A DNA stretch of 64,000 nucleotides, taken from positions 1 through 64,000 of the forward strand of contig DATFPK010000030.1 in the NCBI GenBank assembly GCA_035264885.1, read 5' to 3'. The notes beneath the pieces were generated by a model, which saw nothing but the letters and a program-made list of their open reading frames with translations, had not been told where the DNA came from and ran no database searches. Source of the DNA: DATFPK01 sp035264885 (GTDB taxonomy: Bacteria > Actinomycetota > Thermoleophilia > Solirubrobacterales > 70-9). The position numbers and the translations under genes are program-made. This document shows positions 45,780-55,773 of this stretch, piece by piece. Position 1 is the stretch's first letter; each line of letters starts with the position of its first letter.

Positions 45780-47432
45780 CTAGAAGACGGGGGATTCGGT
45801 GTAGGTCCCGAAGACCTCCTGTAGCGCGGAGATCATCTCGCCCTCGGTGGCCCGCGCCCGCGCTGCCTCGATGATCGCCGGCATCAGGTTGTCCTCGGTC
45901 GCGGCCGCGGCCTTGAGGCCCGCCAGCGCCGCCTCCACCCCGCCGCCGTCGCGGTCGGCGCGGGTGGTCGCGAGGCGGCCGAGCTGCTTGCCCTCGAGCC
46001 CCGGGTCGATGCGGAGGATCGCGACGTCCTCCTCGTCGTGGTGGAAGTCGTTGACCCCGACGACGATCCGGCGCCGCTGATTGAGCTCGGTCTGGTAGGT
46101 GAAGGAGGCGTCGGCGATCTCACGTTGGGGGAAGTTCTGGCGAATCGCCTCGACCATCCCGCCGAGCTCGTCGATCCGGTCGAAGTAGCGGTACGCCGCC
46201 TCCTCCATCTCGTCGGTGAGCTTCTCGACGAAGTAGGAGCCGCCAAGCGGATCGACGGTGTTCACCACGCCCGACTCGGCGGCGATGATCTGCTGCGTCC
46301 GCAGGGCCAGCCGAACGGCCTCCTCGGTCGGCAGGGCCAGCGCCTCGTCGTAGGAGTTCGTGTGCAGGGACTGTGTCCCGCCGAGGATCCCGGCGAGCGC
46401 CTCGAGGGCCGTCCGGACGACGTTGTTGAGGGGTTGCTGGGCGGTGAGGGAGACGCCCGCGGTCTGGGTGTGGAAGCGGAGGCGCATCGACTCCGCCCGG
46501 CGGGCGCCGTAGGTGTCGCGCATCTCGCGGGCCCAGATCCGGCGGGCGGCGCGGTACTTCGCGATCTCCTCGAAGAAGTCGATGTGGGCGTTGAAGAAGA
46601 ACGACAGGCGCGGCGCGAAGTCGTCGACGTCGAGCCCGCGCGCGATCGCCTGCTCAACGTAGGTGAAGCCGTCCTTGAGCGTGAACGCGAGCTCCTGCTG
46701 GGCGGTCGACCCCGCCTCGCGGATGTGGTAGCCGGAGATCGAGATCGGATGCCAGCGCGGCATGTTCGCCGTGCACCACTCGACCATGTCGGTGACGAGG
46801 CGCATCGCCGGCGCGATCGGGAAGCACCACTCCTTCTGGGCGATGTACTCCTTGAGGATGTCGGTCTGGATCGTGCCGCCGAGCCGCTCCGGCGGGACCC
46901 CCTGCTTCTCGCCGACCAGCACGTAGAAGGCGAGCAGGATCGCCGCGGGCGCGTTGATCGTCATCGAGGTCGTGACCTCGCCCAGCGGGATACCGGCGAA
47001 GAGCTGCTCCATGTCGTCCAGCGAGTCGACCGCGACGCCCTCGCGTCCCACCTCCCCCAGCGCCCGGGCGTGGTCTGAGTCATAACCCATCAGGGTCGGC
47101 ATGTCGAAAGCGGTCGAGAGGCCCGTCTGGCCGTGGTCGAGGAGGTATCGGAAGCGCGCATTCGTCTCCTCCACGGTCCCGAAGCCGGCGAACTGCCGCA
47201 TGGTCCAGAGCCGGCCCCTGTACATCGAGGGGTAGGGCCCGCGGGTGAACGGGAACTCGCCGGGAAAGCCGATCGTCTCCTCGGGGCTGGCCGGTGCGTC
47301 CTCCTCGGTGTAGAGGGGCTGCACCGGATGGCCGGAGACGGTCGAGAACTCGGCATCGCGCTCCGGTGACTGTCCGTAGACCTCGTCCAGCCACTCGTGC
47401 GCGCGCCGCCTGGCTCCGGGTTCCACGGCCAT
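45780..47432 (-). CDS. Methylmalonyl-CoA mutase family, large subunit
   Basis: This is the substrate-binding (alpha) chain of a B12-dependent acyl-CoA mutase. The 550 residues include PYPSMYRGRLWTMRQFAGFGTVEETN, GLSTAFDMPTLMGYDSD, SMTINAPAAILLAFY, ISISGYHIREAGSTAQQELAFTL and FHTQTAGVSLTAQQPLNNVVRTALEALAGILGGTQSLHTNSYDEA. There is no B12 domain at the C-terminus, so it needs the small subunit at 43943-44374. The Tyr-Arg of PSMYRGRLW favours methylmalonyl-CoA over isobutyryl-CoA, but this should be read as a family call. The G-protein chaperone MeaB is 10 kb away. Confidence 0.93.
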   Translation of the reverse strand: MAVEPGARRRAHEWLDEVYGQSPERDAEFSTVSGHPVQPLYTEEDAPASPEETIGFPGEFPFTRGPYPSMYRGRLWTMRQFAGFGTVEETNARFRYLLDHGQTGLSTAFDMPTLMGYDSDHARALGEVGREGVAVDSLDDMEQLFAGIPLGEVTTSMTINAPAAILLAFYVLVGEKQGVPPERLGGTIQTDILKEYIAQKEWCFPIAPAMRLVTDMVEWCTANMPRWHPISISGYHIREAGSTAQQELAFTLKDGFTYVEQAIARGLDVDDFAPRLSFFFNAHIDFFEEIAKYRAARRIWAREMRDTYGARRAESMRLRFHTQTAGVSLTAQQPLNNVVRTALEALAGILGGTQSLHTNSYDEALALPTEEAVRLALRTQQIIAAESGVVNTVDPLGGSYFVEKLTDEMEEAAYRYFDRIDELGGMVEAIRQNFPQREIADASFTYQTELNQRRRIVVGVNDFHHDEEDVAILRIDPGLEGKQLGRLATTRADRDGGGVEAALAGLKAAAATEDNLMPAIIEAARARATEGEMISALQEVFGTYTESPVF

Positions 47433-47442
47433 GGGAGGAAGT

Positions 47443-48282
47443 CTAGGCCCGGCCGAAGCGACGCGGGCGCGGGCGGCGCCGCGCCGCAACGGAGCGGCCG
47501 CCCAGCCCGACCAGAGCGGCCAGGACGGTCGCGCCGGCGACCGCCAGGCGCCGGCCGAGCCGCTCGAACTGCATGACCTGCCAGCCCTCGTTGCGGGCGA
47601 TCGCGATGAGCCCCGGATCCGGGTTGACGACCACCGGGTTGCCGACGGCGCGCAGCATCGGCAGGTCCGAGGCGGAGTCCGAGTAGGCCCAGGAGCGGCC
47701 GAGGTCGATGCCGTGCTCGGTCGCGTAGCGCTCCATCGCTTCCACCTTCCCCGGGCCGTAGACGAAAGGCCCGTCGAGCCGGCCCGTGAACTGCCCGCCC
47801 GCGTCGAGCTCGTACCGCGTCCCGATCCCACCCTCCATCCCGAGCACGGCGGCGAGCGAGCCGACGATCCCGTCGCCCGCGGCGCTGACGATGAATGCGG
47901 ACCGGCCCTCGTCCTGGTGGCGGTGGATCTCGGCCAGCATCTCCGGGTAGATCCGCGGCAGGACCGCCGCCAACACCTCGGGGCCCATCCGATCGATTTC
48001 CTTGCCTGGGACGCCGGTGATCAGCTCGCGGGCCACCTTGAGGACGTCGGCCGTCTCCTCGTCGCTGGCGCCGCGGAGCCGGTACCGGAGGTGGTCCCAG
48101 GCCCAGCCGGCGAGCTGGCGCCGCGAGACGATGCCCCGCTTCGCCGCCGCCCGCGCGAACTGCATGCCGCTGGACCCCGCCATCAGGGTCTTGTCGAGGT
48201 CGAAGAACGCAGCCTCGCGGCCGCGCGGCGCGGCGTCGGTCAGCGGCGCCTCAGCCGCCGTTGACCTCGAGGACGATCGCAT
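47443..48282 (-). CDS. HAD-superfamily IB phosphatase (SerB-like)
   Basis: The 279 residues have the HAD motifs: AFFDLDKTLMAGSS (nucleophile Asp and acid Asp), FIVSAAGDGIV (motif II, Ser), and SDSASDLPMLRAVGNPVVVNPDP (motif IV). The helical cap GIVSRRQLAGWAWDHLRYRL is of the IB type found with phosphoserine and lipid-phosphate phosphatases. A C-terminal hydrophobic stretch (LAVAGATVLAALVGLGG) plus basic tail may anchor it to the membrane. The ATG at 48282 lies within the thiolase 3' end; a CTG nearer the motif is an alternative start. The substrate is unknown. Confidence 0.85.
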   Translation of the reverse strand: MRSSSRSTAAEAPLTDAAPRGREAAFFDLDKTLMAGSSGMQFARAAAKRGIVSRRQLAGWAWDHLRYRLRGASDEETADVLKVARELITGVPGKEIDRMGPEVLAAVLPRIYPEMLAEIHRHQDEGRSAFIVSAAGDGIVGSLAAVLGMEGGIGTRYELDAGGQFTGRLDGPFVYGPGKVEAMERYATEHGIDLGRSWAYSDSASDLPMLRAVGNPVVVNPDPGLIAIARNEGWQVMQFERLGRRLAVAGATVLAALVGLGGRSVAARRRPRPRRFGRA

Positions 48283-49435
48283 CGCCCTGACCGCCGCCCG
48301 AGCAGATGGCGGCGACCCCGAGCCCGCCACCGCGGCGGCGCAGCTCGTGGGCCAGGGCGCCCACGATCCGGGCGCCCGAGGCCCCGATCGGGTGGCCGAG
48401 GGCGATCGCGCCCCCGTTCACGTTGACCCGGTCCTCGTCGACCCCAAGCATCCGCACCGAGTTGATCGCGACCGAGGCGAACGCCTCGTTGATCTCCCAC
48501 AGGTCGACGTTCTCGGGCGACTTGCCGATCTTGTCGAGCGCCAGCTTGGCCGCCCGCGCGGGCGTCTTGGCGAGGTAGGGGAAGTCGTCGGCCACCGCCC
48601 CGTAGGAGAGGATCCGGGCGAGCGGCTCGCGGCCGTTCGACTGCGCCCACTCCTCCGAGGCGACGACGACGGCGCCGGCGCCGTCGTTGACACCCGGAGC
48701 GTTCCCGGCCGTGTGGGTCGCGTCGTCGCCGCCGATCGGCCTCAGCTTGGCGAGGGTCTCGACGGTCGTGTCCGGACGGATCGCTTCGTCGGCGGCGACC
48801 TCGGTCTCCGCCTTCCGCGACTTCAACGTCACCGTGACGATCTCGTCCGCCAGGCGCCCCTCGTCCGTCGCCCGCGCCGCGAGCTGATGGGACCGGGCGG
48901 CGAACCGGTCCATGTCGGCGCGGGTGATCTCGAGCTCATTCGAGACCTCGCTCGCTTCGTCGATCATCTGCTTGCCGGTGAAGGGGTTGGTGAGCCCGTC
49001 GTGCGTCATCGCGTCGACCGCACCCACGTCGCCCATCCGGAAGCCGAAGCGGGCCCCCGGCAGCAGGTAGGGCGCCTGGCTCATCGATTCCATCCCGCCG
49101 GTCACCGCGACCTCGACGTCGCCGGCGCGGATCGCCTGGTCGGCGAACCCCACGGAGCGCATTCCCGAAGCGCAGACCTTGTTGACGGTCTCCGAGGGGA
49201 CCTCCTTGGGGATCCCGGCCTTGATCTGGGCCTGGCGCGACGGGATCTGGCCCTGGCCTGCCTGGAGGACCTGGCCGAAAACCACCTGCTCGACCTGCTC
49301 CGGCTCGACCTCGGCGCGCTCGAGGGCGCACTCGATCGCCTTGCCGCCCAGCTCGGTGGCGTCCAGGGACGACAGGGCTCCGCCCATCTTCCCGAACGGG
49401 GTCCGCGCGGTTCCGAGGATCACTGTGCCGGCCAT
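48251..49435 (-). CDS. Acetyl-CoA acetyltransferase (thiolase)
   Basis: The enzyme condenses or cleaves acyl-CoA units. The 394 residues have the nucleophile Cys88 in VNKVCASGMRSV, GGMESMSQAPYLLPGARFGFRMGD, NEAFASVAI (His/Asn region appears as WEINEAFA), GGAIALGHPIGASGARI and the second Cys in ICSGGGQGDAI. This is the complete thiolase II set. It is followed by a HAD phosphatase whose start overlaps it by 32 bases. Confidence 0.95.
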   Translation of the reverse strand: MAGTVILGTARTPFGKMGGALSSLDATELGGKAIECALERAEVEPEQVEQVVFGQVLQAGQGQIPSRQAQIKAGIPKEVPSETVNKVCASGMRSVGFADQAIRAGDVEVAVTGGMESMSQAPYLLPGARFGFRMGDVGAVDAMTHDGLTNPFTGKQMIDEASEVSNELEITRADMDRFAARSHQLAARATDEGRLADEIVTVTLKSRKAETEVAADEAIRPDTTVETLAKLRPIGGDDATHTAGNAPGVNDGAGAVVVASEEWAQSNGREPLARILSYGAVADDFPYLAKTPARAAKLALDKIGKSPENVDLWEINEAFASVAINSVRMLGVDEDRVNVNGGAIALGHPIGASGARIVGALAHELRRRGGGLGVAAICSGGGQGDAIVLEVNGG

Positions 49436-49528
49436 CTAAGCCTTTCTTTCTGCTGGTGGTGAGGGGTGCGCGGCGCCGCGGGCGCCGGCGGGGACGATAC
49501 CGGCCGCAGTTCGTAGACTCGCCCGTCC

Positions 49529-50965
49529 ATGGAGGTGGTCAGCAGGGACGTCGAACTCGAGCAGGCGGGCGCCGAGGCCCGCGCGGTGGCCCTGTTCGAA
49601 GGCGAGGATCCAGCGCCGGCCGTGGCGGCGGCCCCCGGCGGCGCGACGGCCAAGGCGGGCTACAAGAAGGTCTCCCTGCTCCACCCGCCCGAGGGGCCGC
49701 TGGTCGCGGTCGGACTCGGCAAGCGCGCCGACCTGACGCCGGAGCGCCTGCGCGTGGGGGCGGCGCTGGCGCTGCGCGAGGCGGCCCGCGCGGAGGCCGG
49801 CTCCCTGGCCTGGGAGGTGCCCGCGGGCGGGGACCCCGCGGCGAGCGCTGAGGCACTCGTCACCGGCTCGATCCTCGGCAGCTACCGCTTCGACCGCTTT
49901 CACAGCGCCAACGGGGACGAGCCGAGGCCCGAGGTCCGCACCCTCACCCTGATCGGAGCAAGTGAAGTGGCGACCGCGGCCGAGACCGCGCGGGTCGCGG
50001 CCCTGGCTTCGAACCGGGCGCGCGAGCTCCAGAACCTCCCCTCGAACGTGGCGACCCCCTCGTTCCTCGCCGAACGGGCCAAGGAGATCGCATCGGGCAG
50101 CGACGCGATCACCGCGGAGGTGCTCGGACCGGCCGAGATCGCCGAGCGCAACATGGGTGGGCTGGTCGCGGTCAGCCGCGGCAGCGACGAGGAGGCCCGC
50201 CTGATCGTGCTCCGCTACGACGGTGGCGGCGACGGTGAGGTCCTCGGGCTGGTCGGCAAGGCGGTCACCTTCGACACCGGCGGCATCTCGCTCAAGCCCG
50301 CGGCGGGCATGCACGAGATGAAGATGGACATGTCGGGCGGCGCGGCCGTGCTGGAAGCCGTCGCGGCGATCGCCGAGCTCGGGCTGTCGATCTCCGTCGT
50401 CGCCGTGGTCCCCTCGACCGAGAACACCCCATCGGGCCACGCGACCAAGCCGGGGGACATCATCACCCAGTACAACGGCCGCACCGTCGAGGTCAACAAC
50501 ACCGACGCCGAGGGGCGGCTGATCCTCGCCGACGCCCTCGCCTATTGCGCCGAGCTCGGGGCCGACCGCATCATCGACCTCGCCACCCTGACCGGCGCCG
50601 TGATCGTCGCCCTCGGCTCCACGTACGCCGGCCTGATCTCCAACGACGACGACCTTGCCGCCGCGGTCGGCACCGCCGGCGAGGCGACCGGGGAGCTGGC
50701 CTGGCGTCTCCCGCTCCATGCCGAGTACAAGGAGCTGACCAAGGGGACGGTCGCCGACCTCACCAACGCCGCCGCGAAGCGCAAGGCGAGCACGATCTAT
50801 GCCGGGTCGTTCCTCGAGGAGTTCGTCGACGGCCGGCCGTGGGTTCATCTCGACATCGCCGGCACCAGCTGGGACGTCGGCCGCGAGTACGTGGGTAAAG
50901 GCGCTACCGGCTACGGCGTCCGGCTGTTGGTCGAGTTGGCGAGGCGGCTCGCTGCGGACGGGTAG
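49529..50965 (+). CDS. pepA: Leucyl aminopeptidase (M17)
   Basis: This cytosolic two-metal aminopeptidase trims N-terminal residues. The 478 residues include LVGKAVTFDTGGISLKPAAGMHEMKMDMSGGAAV (Lys and metal ligands) and the M17 signature NNTDAEGRLILADAL, then LATLTGAVIVALGSTYAGL. The N-terminal domain (1-170) is divergent, as usual. The last 62 bases overlap the 3' end of the convergent thioesterase gene. Confidence 0.96.
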   Translation: MEVVSRDVELEQAGAEARAVALFEGEDPAPAVAAAPGGATAKAGYKKVSLLHPPEGPLVAVGLGKRADLTPERLRVGAALALREAARAEAGSLAWEVPAGGDPAASAEALVTGSILGSYRFDRFHSANGDEPRPEVRTLTLIGASEVATAAETARVAALASNRARELQNLPSNVATPSFLAERAKEIASGSDAITAEVLGPAEIAERNMGGLVAVSRGSDEEARLIVLRYDGGGDGEVLGLVGKAVTFDTGGISLKPAAGMHEMKMDMSGGAAVLEAVAAIAELGLSISVVAVVPSTENTPSGHATKPGDIITQYNGRTVEVNNTDAEGRLILADALAYCAELGADRIIDLATLTGAVIVALGSTYAGLISNDDDLAAAVGTAGEATGELAWRLPLHAEYKELTKGTVADLTNAAAKRKASTIYAGSFLEEFVDGRPWVHLDIAGTSWDVGREYVGKGATGYGVRLLVELARRLAADG

Positions 50966-51524
50966 GCCCCCACTCGAACGCCTCAGACGGCTCGCCCAGG
51001 ATCATCAGCGTCGCCGTTGCTGTCGCGAGCATCTTTTCGGACTCCGCCGCCACCAGCCTTCCTTCGGCGACGGCTTGACGCGAGCCCCGGTGCACCACGA
51101 CTCCTTCGGCTCTCACAAGCCCCGTCTCCCGGGTGATCGGACGGAGGAATTTGACCTCCAGGGACTGGGTCGTGTAGGCGGCGCCGGCGGGCAGGGTGGT
51201 GTGGACGGCGACGCCGAGGACGGAGTCGAGCAGGGTCGAGGCGTAGCCGCCGTGAACGACCGCGATCGGGTTGTAGTGCTCTTCCCCCGGCGTGCCCTCG
51301 AACACGGCCCGGCCCTCTTCCACCTCGACCGGGTGCATGTTCATCAGCACCGCGATCGGTGGCGGGGGGACCTGGCCGGCCGCGATCGCCTTCATGTACT
51401 CGAGTCCCGAGCGTCCCGCGGCCTCGACCGTCGAAGCGACCGGGTCCTGCCAGACCATCTCGCGCCTACGGGTCGCCTCGGGCCGGCGCTCAGCGTGCGC
51501 GATCGCCGAGTCGGCGGCGGTCAT
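50904..51524 (-). CDS. PaaI-family hotdog thioesterase
   Basis: The 206 residues hold a hotdog core with the PaaI motif HYNPIAVVHGGYASTLLDSVLGVAVHTTLPAG (His-Gly-Gly with the catalytic Asp) and YTTQSLEVKFLRPITRETG. The first ~40 residues and the basic C-terminal tail (PTRPQRAASPTRPTAGRRSR) are extra, the tail being the overlap with pepA. It should hydrolyse an acyl-CoA, perhaps aromatic. Its ATG overlaps the TGA of a small upstream ORF. Confidence 0.85.
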   Translation of the reverse strand: MTAADSAIAHAERRPEATRRREMVWQDPVASTVEAAGRSGLEYMKAIAAGQVPPPPIAVLMNMHPVEVEEGRAVFEGTPGEEHYNPIAVVHGGYASTLLDSVLGVAVHTTLPAGAAYTTQSLEVKFLRPITRETGLVRAEGVVVHRGSRQAVAEGRLVAAESEKMLATATATLMILGEPSEAFEWGPTRPQRAASPTRPTAGRRSR

Positions 51525-51670
51525 CGCCGCCGGCGGGGACGGCGCAGCCGCGGGTGACGTCGCGTCCGCCCAGCGGCGCCCGCCGGCTGGGCGGGGTAGA
51601 CCAGGTCGGCGAGGATGTCCTCCTCGGTGATCCTGACGGCGGTGGGGTCGAACTTGAACCGAGCGGCCAT
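51521..51670 (-). CDS. Small ORF translationally coupled to the thioesterase
   Basis: This 49-residue ORF begins with ATG after AAGGGGG (four-base spacing) and reads MAARFKFDPTAVRITEEDIL, ADLVYPAQPAGAAGRTRR, then an Arg-rich end. Its TGA overlaps the ATG of the thioesterase (ATGA). The N-terminal 30 residues have normal codon use and look structured; the Arg-rich end looks like out-of-frame coding. It could be a short leader or a real small protein. I do not recognise a family. Confidence 0.55.
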   Translation of the reverse strand: MAARFKFDPTAVRITEEDILADLVYPAQPAGAAGRTRRHPRLRRPRRRR

Positions 51671-51701
51671 GAGGCCCCCTTCCGGCTTGGTTTTCCTATG
51701 A

Positions 51702-51724
51702 AACCGACCCTACCACGCTCGGTT
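51702..51724. promoter_or_regulatory. Inverted repeat between small ORF/thioesterase and HxlR genes
   Basis: Perfect 6-bp arms AACCGA and TCGGTT are spaced by 11 bases. They are flanked further out by ATGA and TTCA, which add partial complementarity. The site lies in the 87-bp gap between divergent genes and is a candidate HxlR operator. Confidence 0.45.
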
Positions 51725-51757
51725 GCTTCACAAAACCATGTGTGCGAGACTTCACAC

Positions 51758-52222
51758 ATGCTGCAGCGCGATTACCAGGGCCAGGACTGCTCGATCGCGG
51801 CCACCCTGGAGCTGATCGGCGAGCGCTGGACGATCTTGGTGATCCGGGACATCTGGCTCGGGCGCCGGCGGTTCGGCCAGATCCAGGAGAACCTCGGGAT
51901 CGCTCGCAACGTCCTCTCCTCGCGCCTCCAGCGGCTCCTCGACGCCGGCATTCTCGAGAGGCGCATCTACAGCGAGAGGCCCGAGCGCTACGAGTACTTC
52001 CTGACCGAGAAGGGTCTCGACCTCTGGCCGGTGATGGTCGCGATGATCGGTTGGGGCGACCGGCACCTCGCGGGGCCCGAAGGCCCTGCCGTGGCGATCG
52101 TCCACAAGGAGTGCGGCGGGGCGGTCAACGACCGCCGGATCTGCGAACGCTGCGGCGCGGCGCTCGAGGTCCGCGATGCCCGCGCCGTCGGCCTCCGCGA
52201 GCGGGCGCACGCGACGCGGTAG
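51758..52222 (+). CDS. HxlR-family winged-helix regulator
   Basis: The 154 residues begin MLQRDYQGQDCSIAATLELIGERWTILVIRDIWLGRRRFGQIQENLGIARNVLSSRLQRLLDAGILERRIYSERPERYEYFLTEKGLDL, a typical HxlR winged helix with the conserved Cys11. After the wing, a short zinc-ribbon-like tail (HKECGGAVNDRRICERCGAALEV) is added. It lies between the divergent thioesterase and the alcohol oxidase, and probably controls one or both. Confidence 0.92.
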   Translation: MLQRDYQGQDCSIAATLELIGERWTILVIRDIWLGRRRFGQIQENLGIARNVLSSRLQRLLDAGILERRIYSERPERYEYFLTEKGLDLWPVMVAMIGWGDRHLAGPEGPAVAIVHKECGGAVNDRRICERCGAALEVRDARAVGLRERAHATR

Positions 52223-52271
52223 CTTTCCCGGCGAAGGCCGAGGCGGGACCCGACGGGCCCGGGAAGGAGAG

Positions 52272-54281
52272 ATGAGCGACCGCCTGAACGACGCCCACCG
52301 CGCGACCCTGGCCGCGCTCTGCGACACCGCGGTACCGGCGATCGAGCGCGAGCCCGACCCGGACGGCTTCTGGGCCCGCCGCGGCACCGAGGTCGGCACC
52401 GACGCCGCGCTCGCCGAACTGCTCGAGGCGCTTCCGCAGGAACAGCTCGCGGGCACGGTCCAGCTGCTGGAGGCCCTCGCCGAGCAGGGGTTCGAGCACG
52501 CCTCGCAACCCTCGCGCGAGCAGATCCTCCGCAACGTCTCGCTCCTGGGCCCGGAGGCGGCGGGCGGAGTCGGCGCCCTTCTCGGCGGTGCCCTCTTCCT
52601 CGCCTACGCGGTGCCCGACCCGTCGACCGGCCAGAACCCCTTCTGGAGGACGTTCGGCTATCCCGGGCCGGTCGGGTTGCCCCCGGCTCGCGCGAGGGAG
52701 ATCGAGCCGCTCGCGCCGGAAGGGGGTCGGGCGACCTTCGAAGCCGACATCGTCGTGGTCGGGTCGGGCGCCGGAGGGGGCGTGATCGCGGGAACCCTGG
52801 CTGGCGCCGGCTTGAAGGTCATGGTGGTCGAGGCCGGCGGCTACTTCGACGAGTCCGACTTCAACCAGCTCGAGCTCTGGGCCTACCAGAACCTCTACTA
52901 CCGGGGCGGGCCGGTGCCGACCGCCGACGGCAACGTCTCGCTCCAGGCGGGGGCGAACCTCGGCGGCGGCACGACGATCAACTGGACCAACTGCCTGCGG
53001 ACGACCCCCTGGGTGCGTCAGCAGTGGGCCCGGGAGTTCGGCCTCGAGGGCGTCGACGGGCCCGAGTACGACCGGCACCTCGACACCGTCCTGGCCCGGA
53101 TCTCGGCAAACGACGAGTGCAGCGACTACAACGGCCCGTCGCAGCGGCTCCTCGAGGGCGCCCAGGCGCTGGGCTGGTCGACCGAGCGCGTCGTCCGCAA
53201 CACCGACCCCTCGGCATACAGCCCAGAGACCGCCGGCTACATCGGCTTCGGGGACCAGACCGGCTCGAAGCAGTCCACGACCAAGACCTTCCTGCGCGAC
53301 GCCGCCGAGGCCGGCGCCGACTTCCTGGTCCGGACGGCCGCGACCCGGATCCTGGTCGAGGACGGGCGCGCCGCCGGCGTCGAGGCGAGGTTCGAGGATC
53401 CCGGCGCGCGCAGGTCCGCCGCCGTCACGGTCCGGGCGCCCCAGGTGGTCGTCGCCTGCGGCGCCCTCGAGTCCCCGGCGCTCCTGCTCCGCTCCGGCAT
53501 CGGCGGTTCAGCCGTCGGGGACCACCTCCGCCTGCATCCGTGCACGGCCGTCCTCGGGGTCTACGGCGAGGATCAGCGGGCCTGGTGGGGCGCGCCCCAC
53601 ACGATCGTCGTCGACGAGTTCGCCGACACGGGTGGCGGCTGGGGCTACCTAATCGAGACCGCGCAGTACACGACCGGCGTCGGCGCCTCGGCGATCCCGT
53701 TCACGTCGGGGCGCGACCACAAGGAGGCGCTTGCCGACTACCGCTTCGGCGCGACGTCGATCGGGCTCCTCCGGGACCGCGGGCACGGCCGCGTCACCAT
53801 CGACCGCGAGGGACAGGCGGTCCACTCCTACTCCCTGACCGACGAGGTCGACGTCGCGAACGCCCGGCACGGGCTCGAGGCGCAGGCCAGGATCCATGAG
53901 GCCGCGGGCGCCCGCGAGATCCGGGCGCTGGCGACGGCAATGCCGCGCTGGCGGCGCGGCGACGACCTCGGGGAGTTCGTCGCCCGCGTCCAGCGGGTCC
54001 CCCTCGGCTTCGGCGGGCACAGGCTCTTCTCGGCGCACCAGATGGGGACCTGCCGGATGGGGACCGACCCCGCGACGAGCGTCGCCGGGCCCTGGGGCGA
54101 GCTCCACGACACACCGGGTGTCTGGATCGGGGACGGCAGCGCCTTCCCCACTTCCTCGGGCACGAACCCGATGATCTCGATAATGGCGCTGGCGCACCGA
54201 ACCGCCGAGGCGATCGCCGCGGCGGCGCCGGCTCCGCCCGGCGCTGCGCCCACAGCTTCCGAACCGGCCACGACCACCTGA
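52272..54281 (+). CDS. GMC oxidoreductase, long-chain fatty alcohol oxidase type
   Basis: The 669 residues open with a helical domain of ~130 residues (LNDAHRATLAALCDTAVPAIEREPDP...) as in FAO-type oxidases. The FAD loop ADIVVVGSGAGGGVIAGTLAGAG starts at about 159, then GANLGGGTTINWTNCLRTTPWVRQQW and PQVVVACGALESPALLLRSG. The active-site end has LFSAHQMGTCRMGTDPATS and IGDGSAFPTSSGTNPMISIMALAHRTAEAI (His and Asn/His pair). It should oxidise a primary alcohol to an aldehyde, which the next gene product would oxidise to an acid. AAGGAG precedes the ATG. Confidence 0.9.
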   Translation: MSDRLNDAHRATLAALCDTAVPAIEREPDPDGFWARRGTEVGTDAALAELLEALPQEQLAGTVQLLEALAEQGFEHASQPSREQILRNVSLLGPEAAGGVGALLGGALFLAYAVPDPSTGQNPFWRTFGYPGPVGLPPARAREIEPLAPEGGRATFEADIVVVGSGAGGGVIAGTLAGAGLKVMVVEAGGYFDESDFNQLELWAYQNLYYRGGPVPTADGNVSLQAGANLGGGTTINWTNCLRTTPWVRQQWAREFGLEGVDGPEYDRHLDTVLARISANDECSDYNGPSQRLLEGAQALGWSTERVVRNTDPSAYSPETAGYIGFGDQTGSKQSTTKTFLRDAAEAGADFLVRTAATRILVEDGRAAGVEARFEDPGARRSAAVTVRAPQVVVACGALESPALLLRSGIGGSAVGDHLRLHPCTAVLGVYGEDQRAWWGAPHTIVVDEFADTGGGWGYLIETAQYTTGVGASAIPFTSGRDHKEALADYRFGATSIGLLRDRGHGRVTIDREGQAVHSYSLTDEVDVANARHGLEAQARIHEAAGAREIRALATAMPRWRRGDDLGEFVARVQRVPLGFGGHRLFSAHQMGTCRMGTDPATSVAGPWGELHDTPGVWIGDGSAFPTSSGTNPMISIMALAHRTAEAIAAAAPAPPGAAPTASEPATTT

Positions 54282-54290
54282 GAGGAACCA

Positions 54291-55727
<1,437 letters not shown>

Positions 55728-55773
55728 CGGCCGCCCGGGTGTCGCGCCGGGCCTTCCCTAGGCTCCGCTGCCC

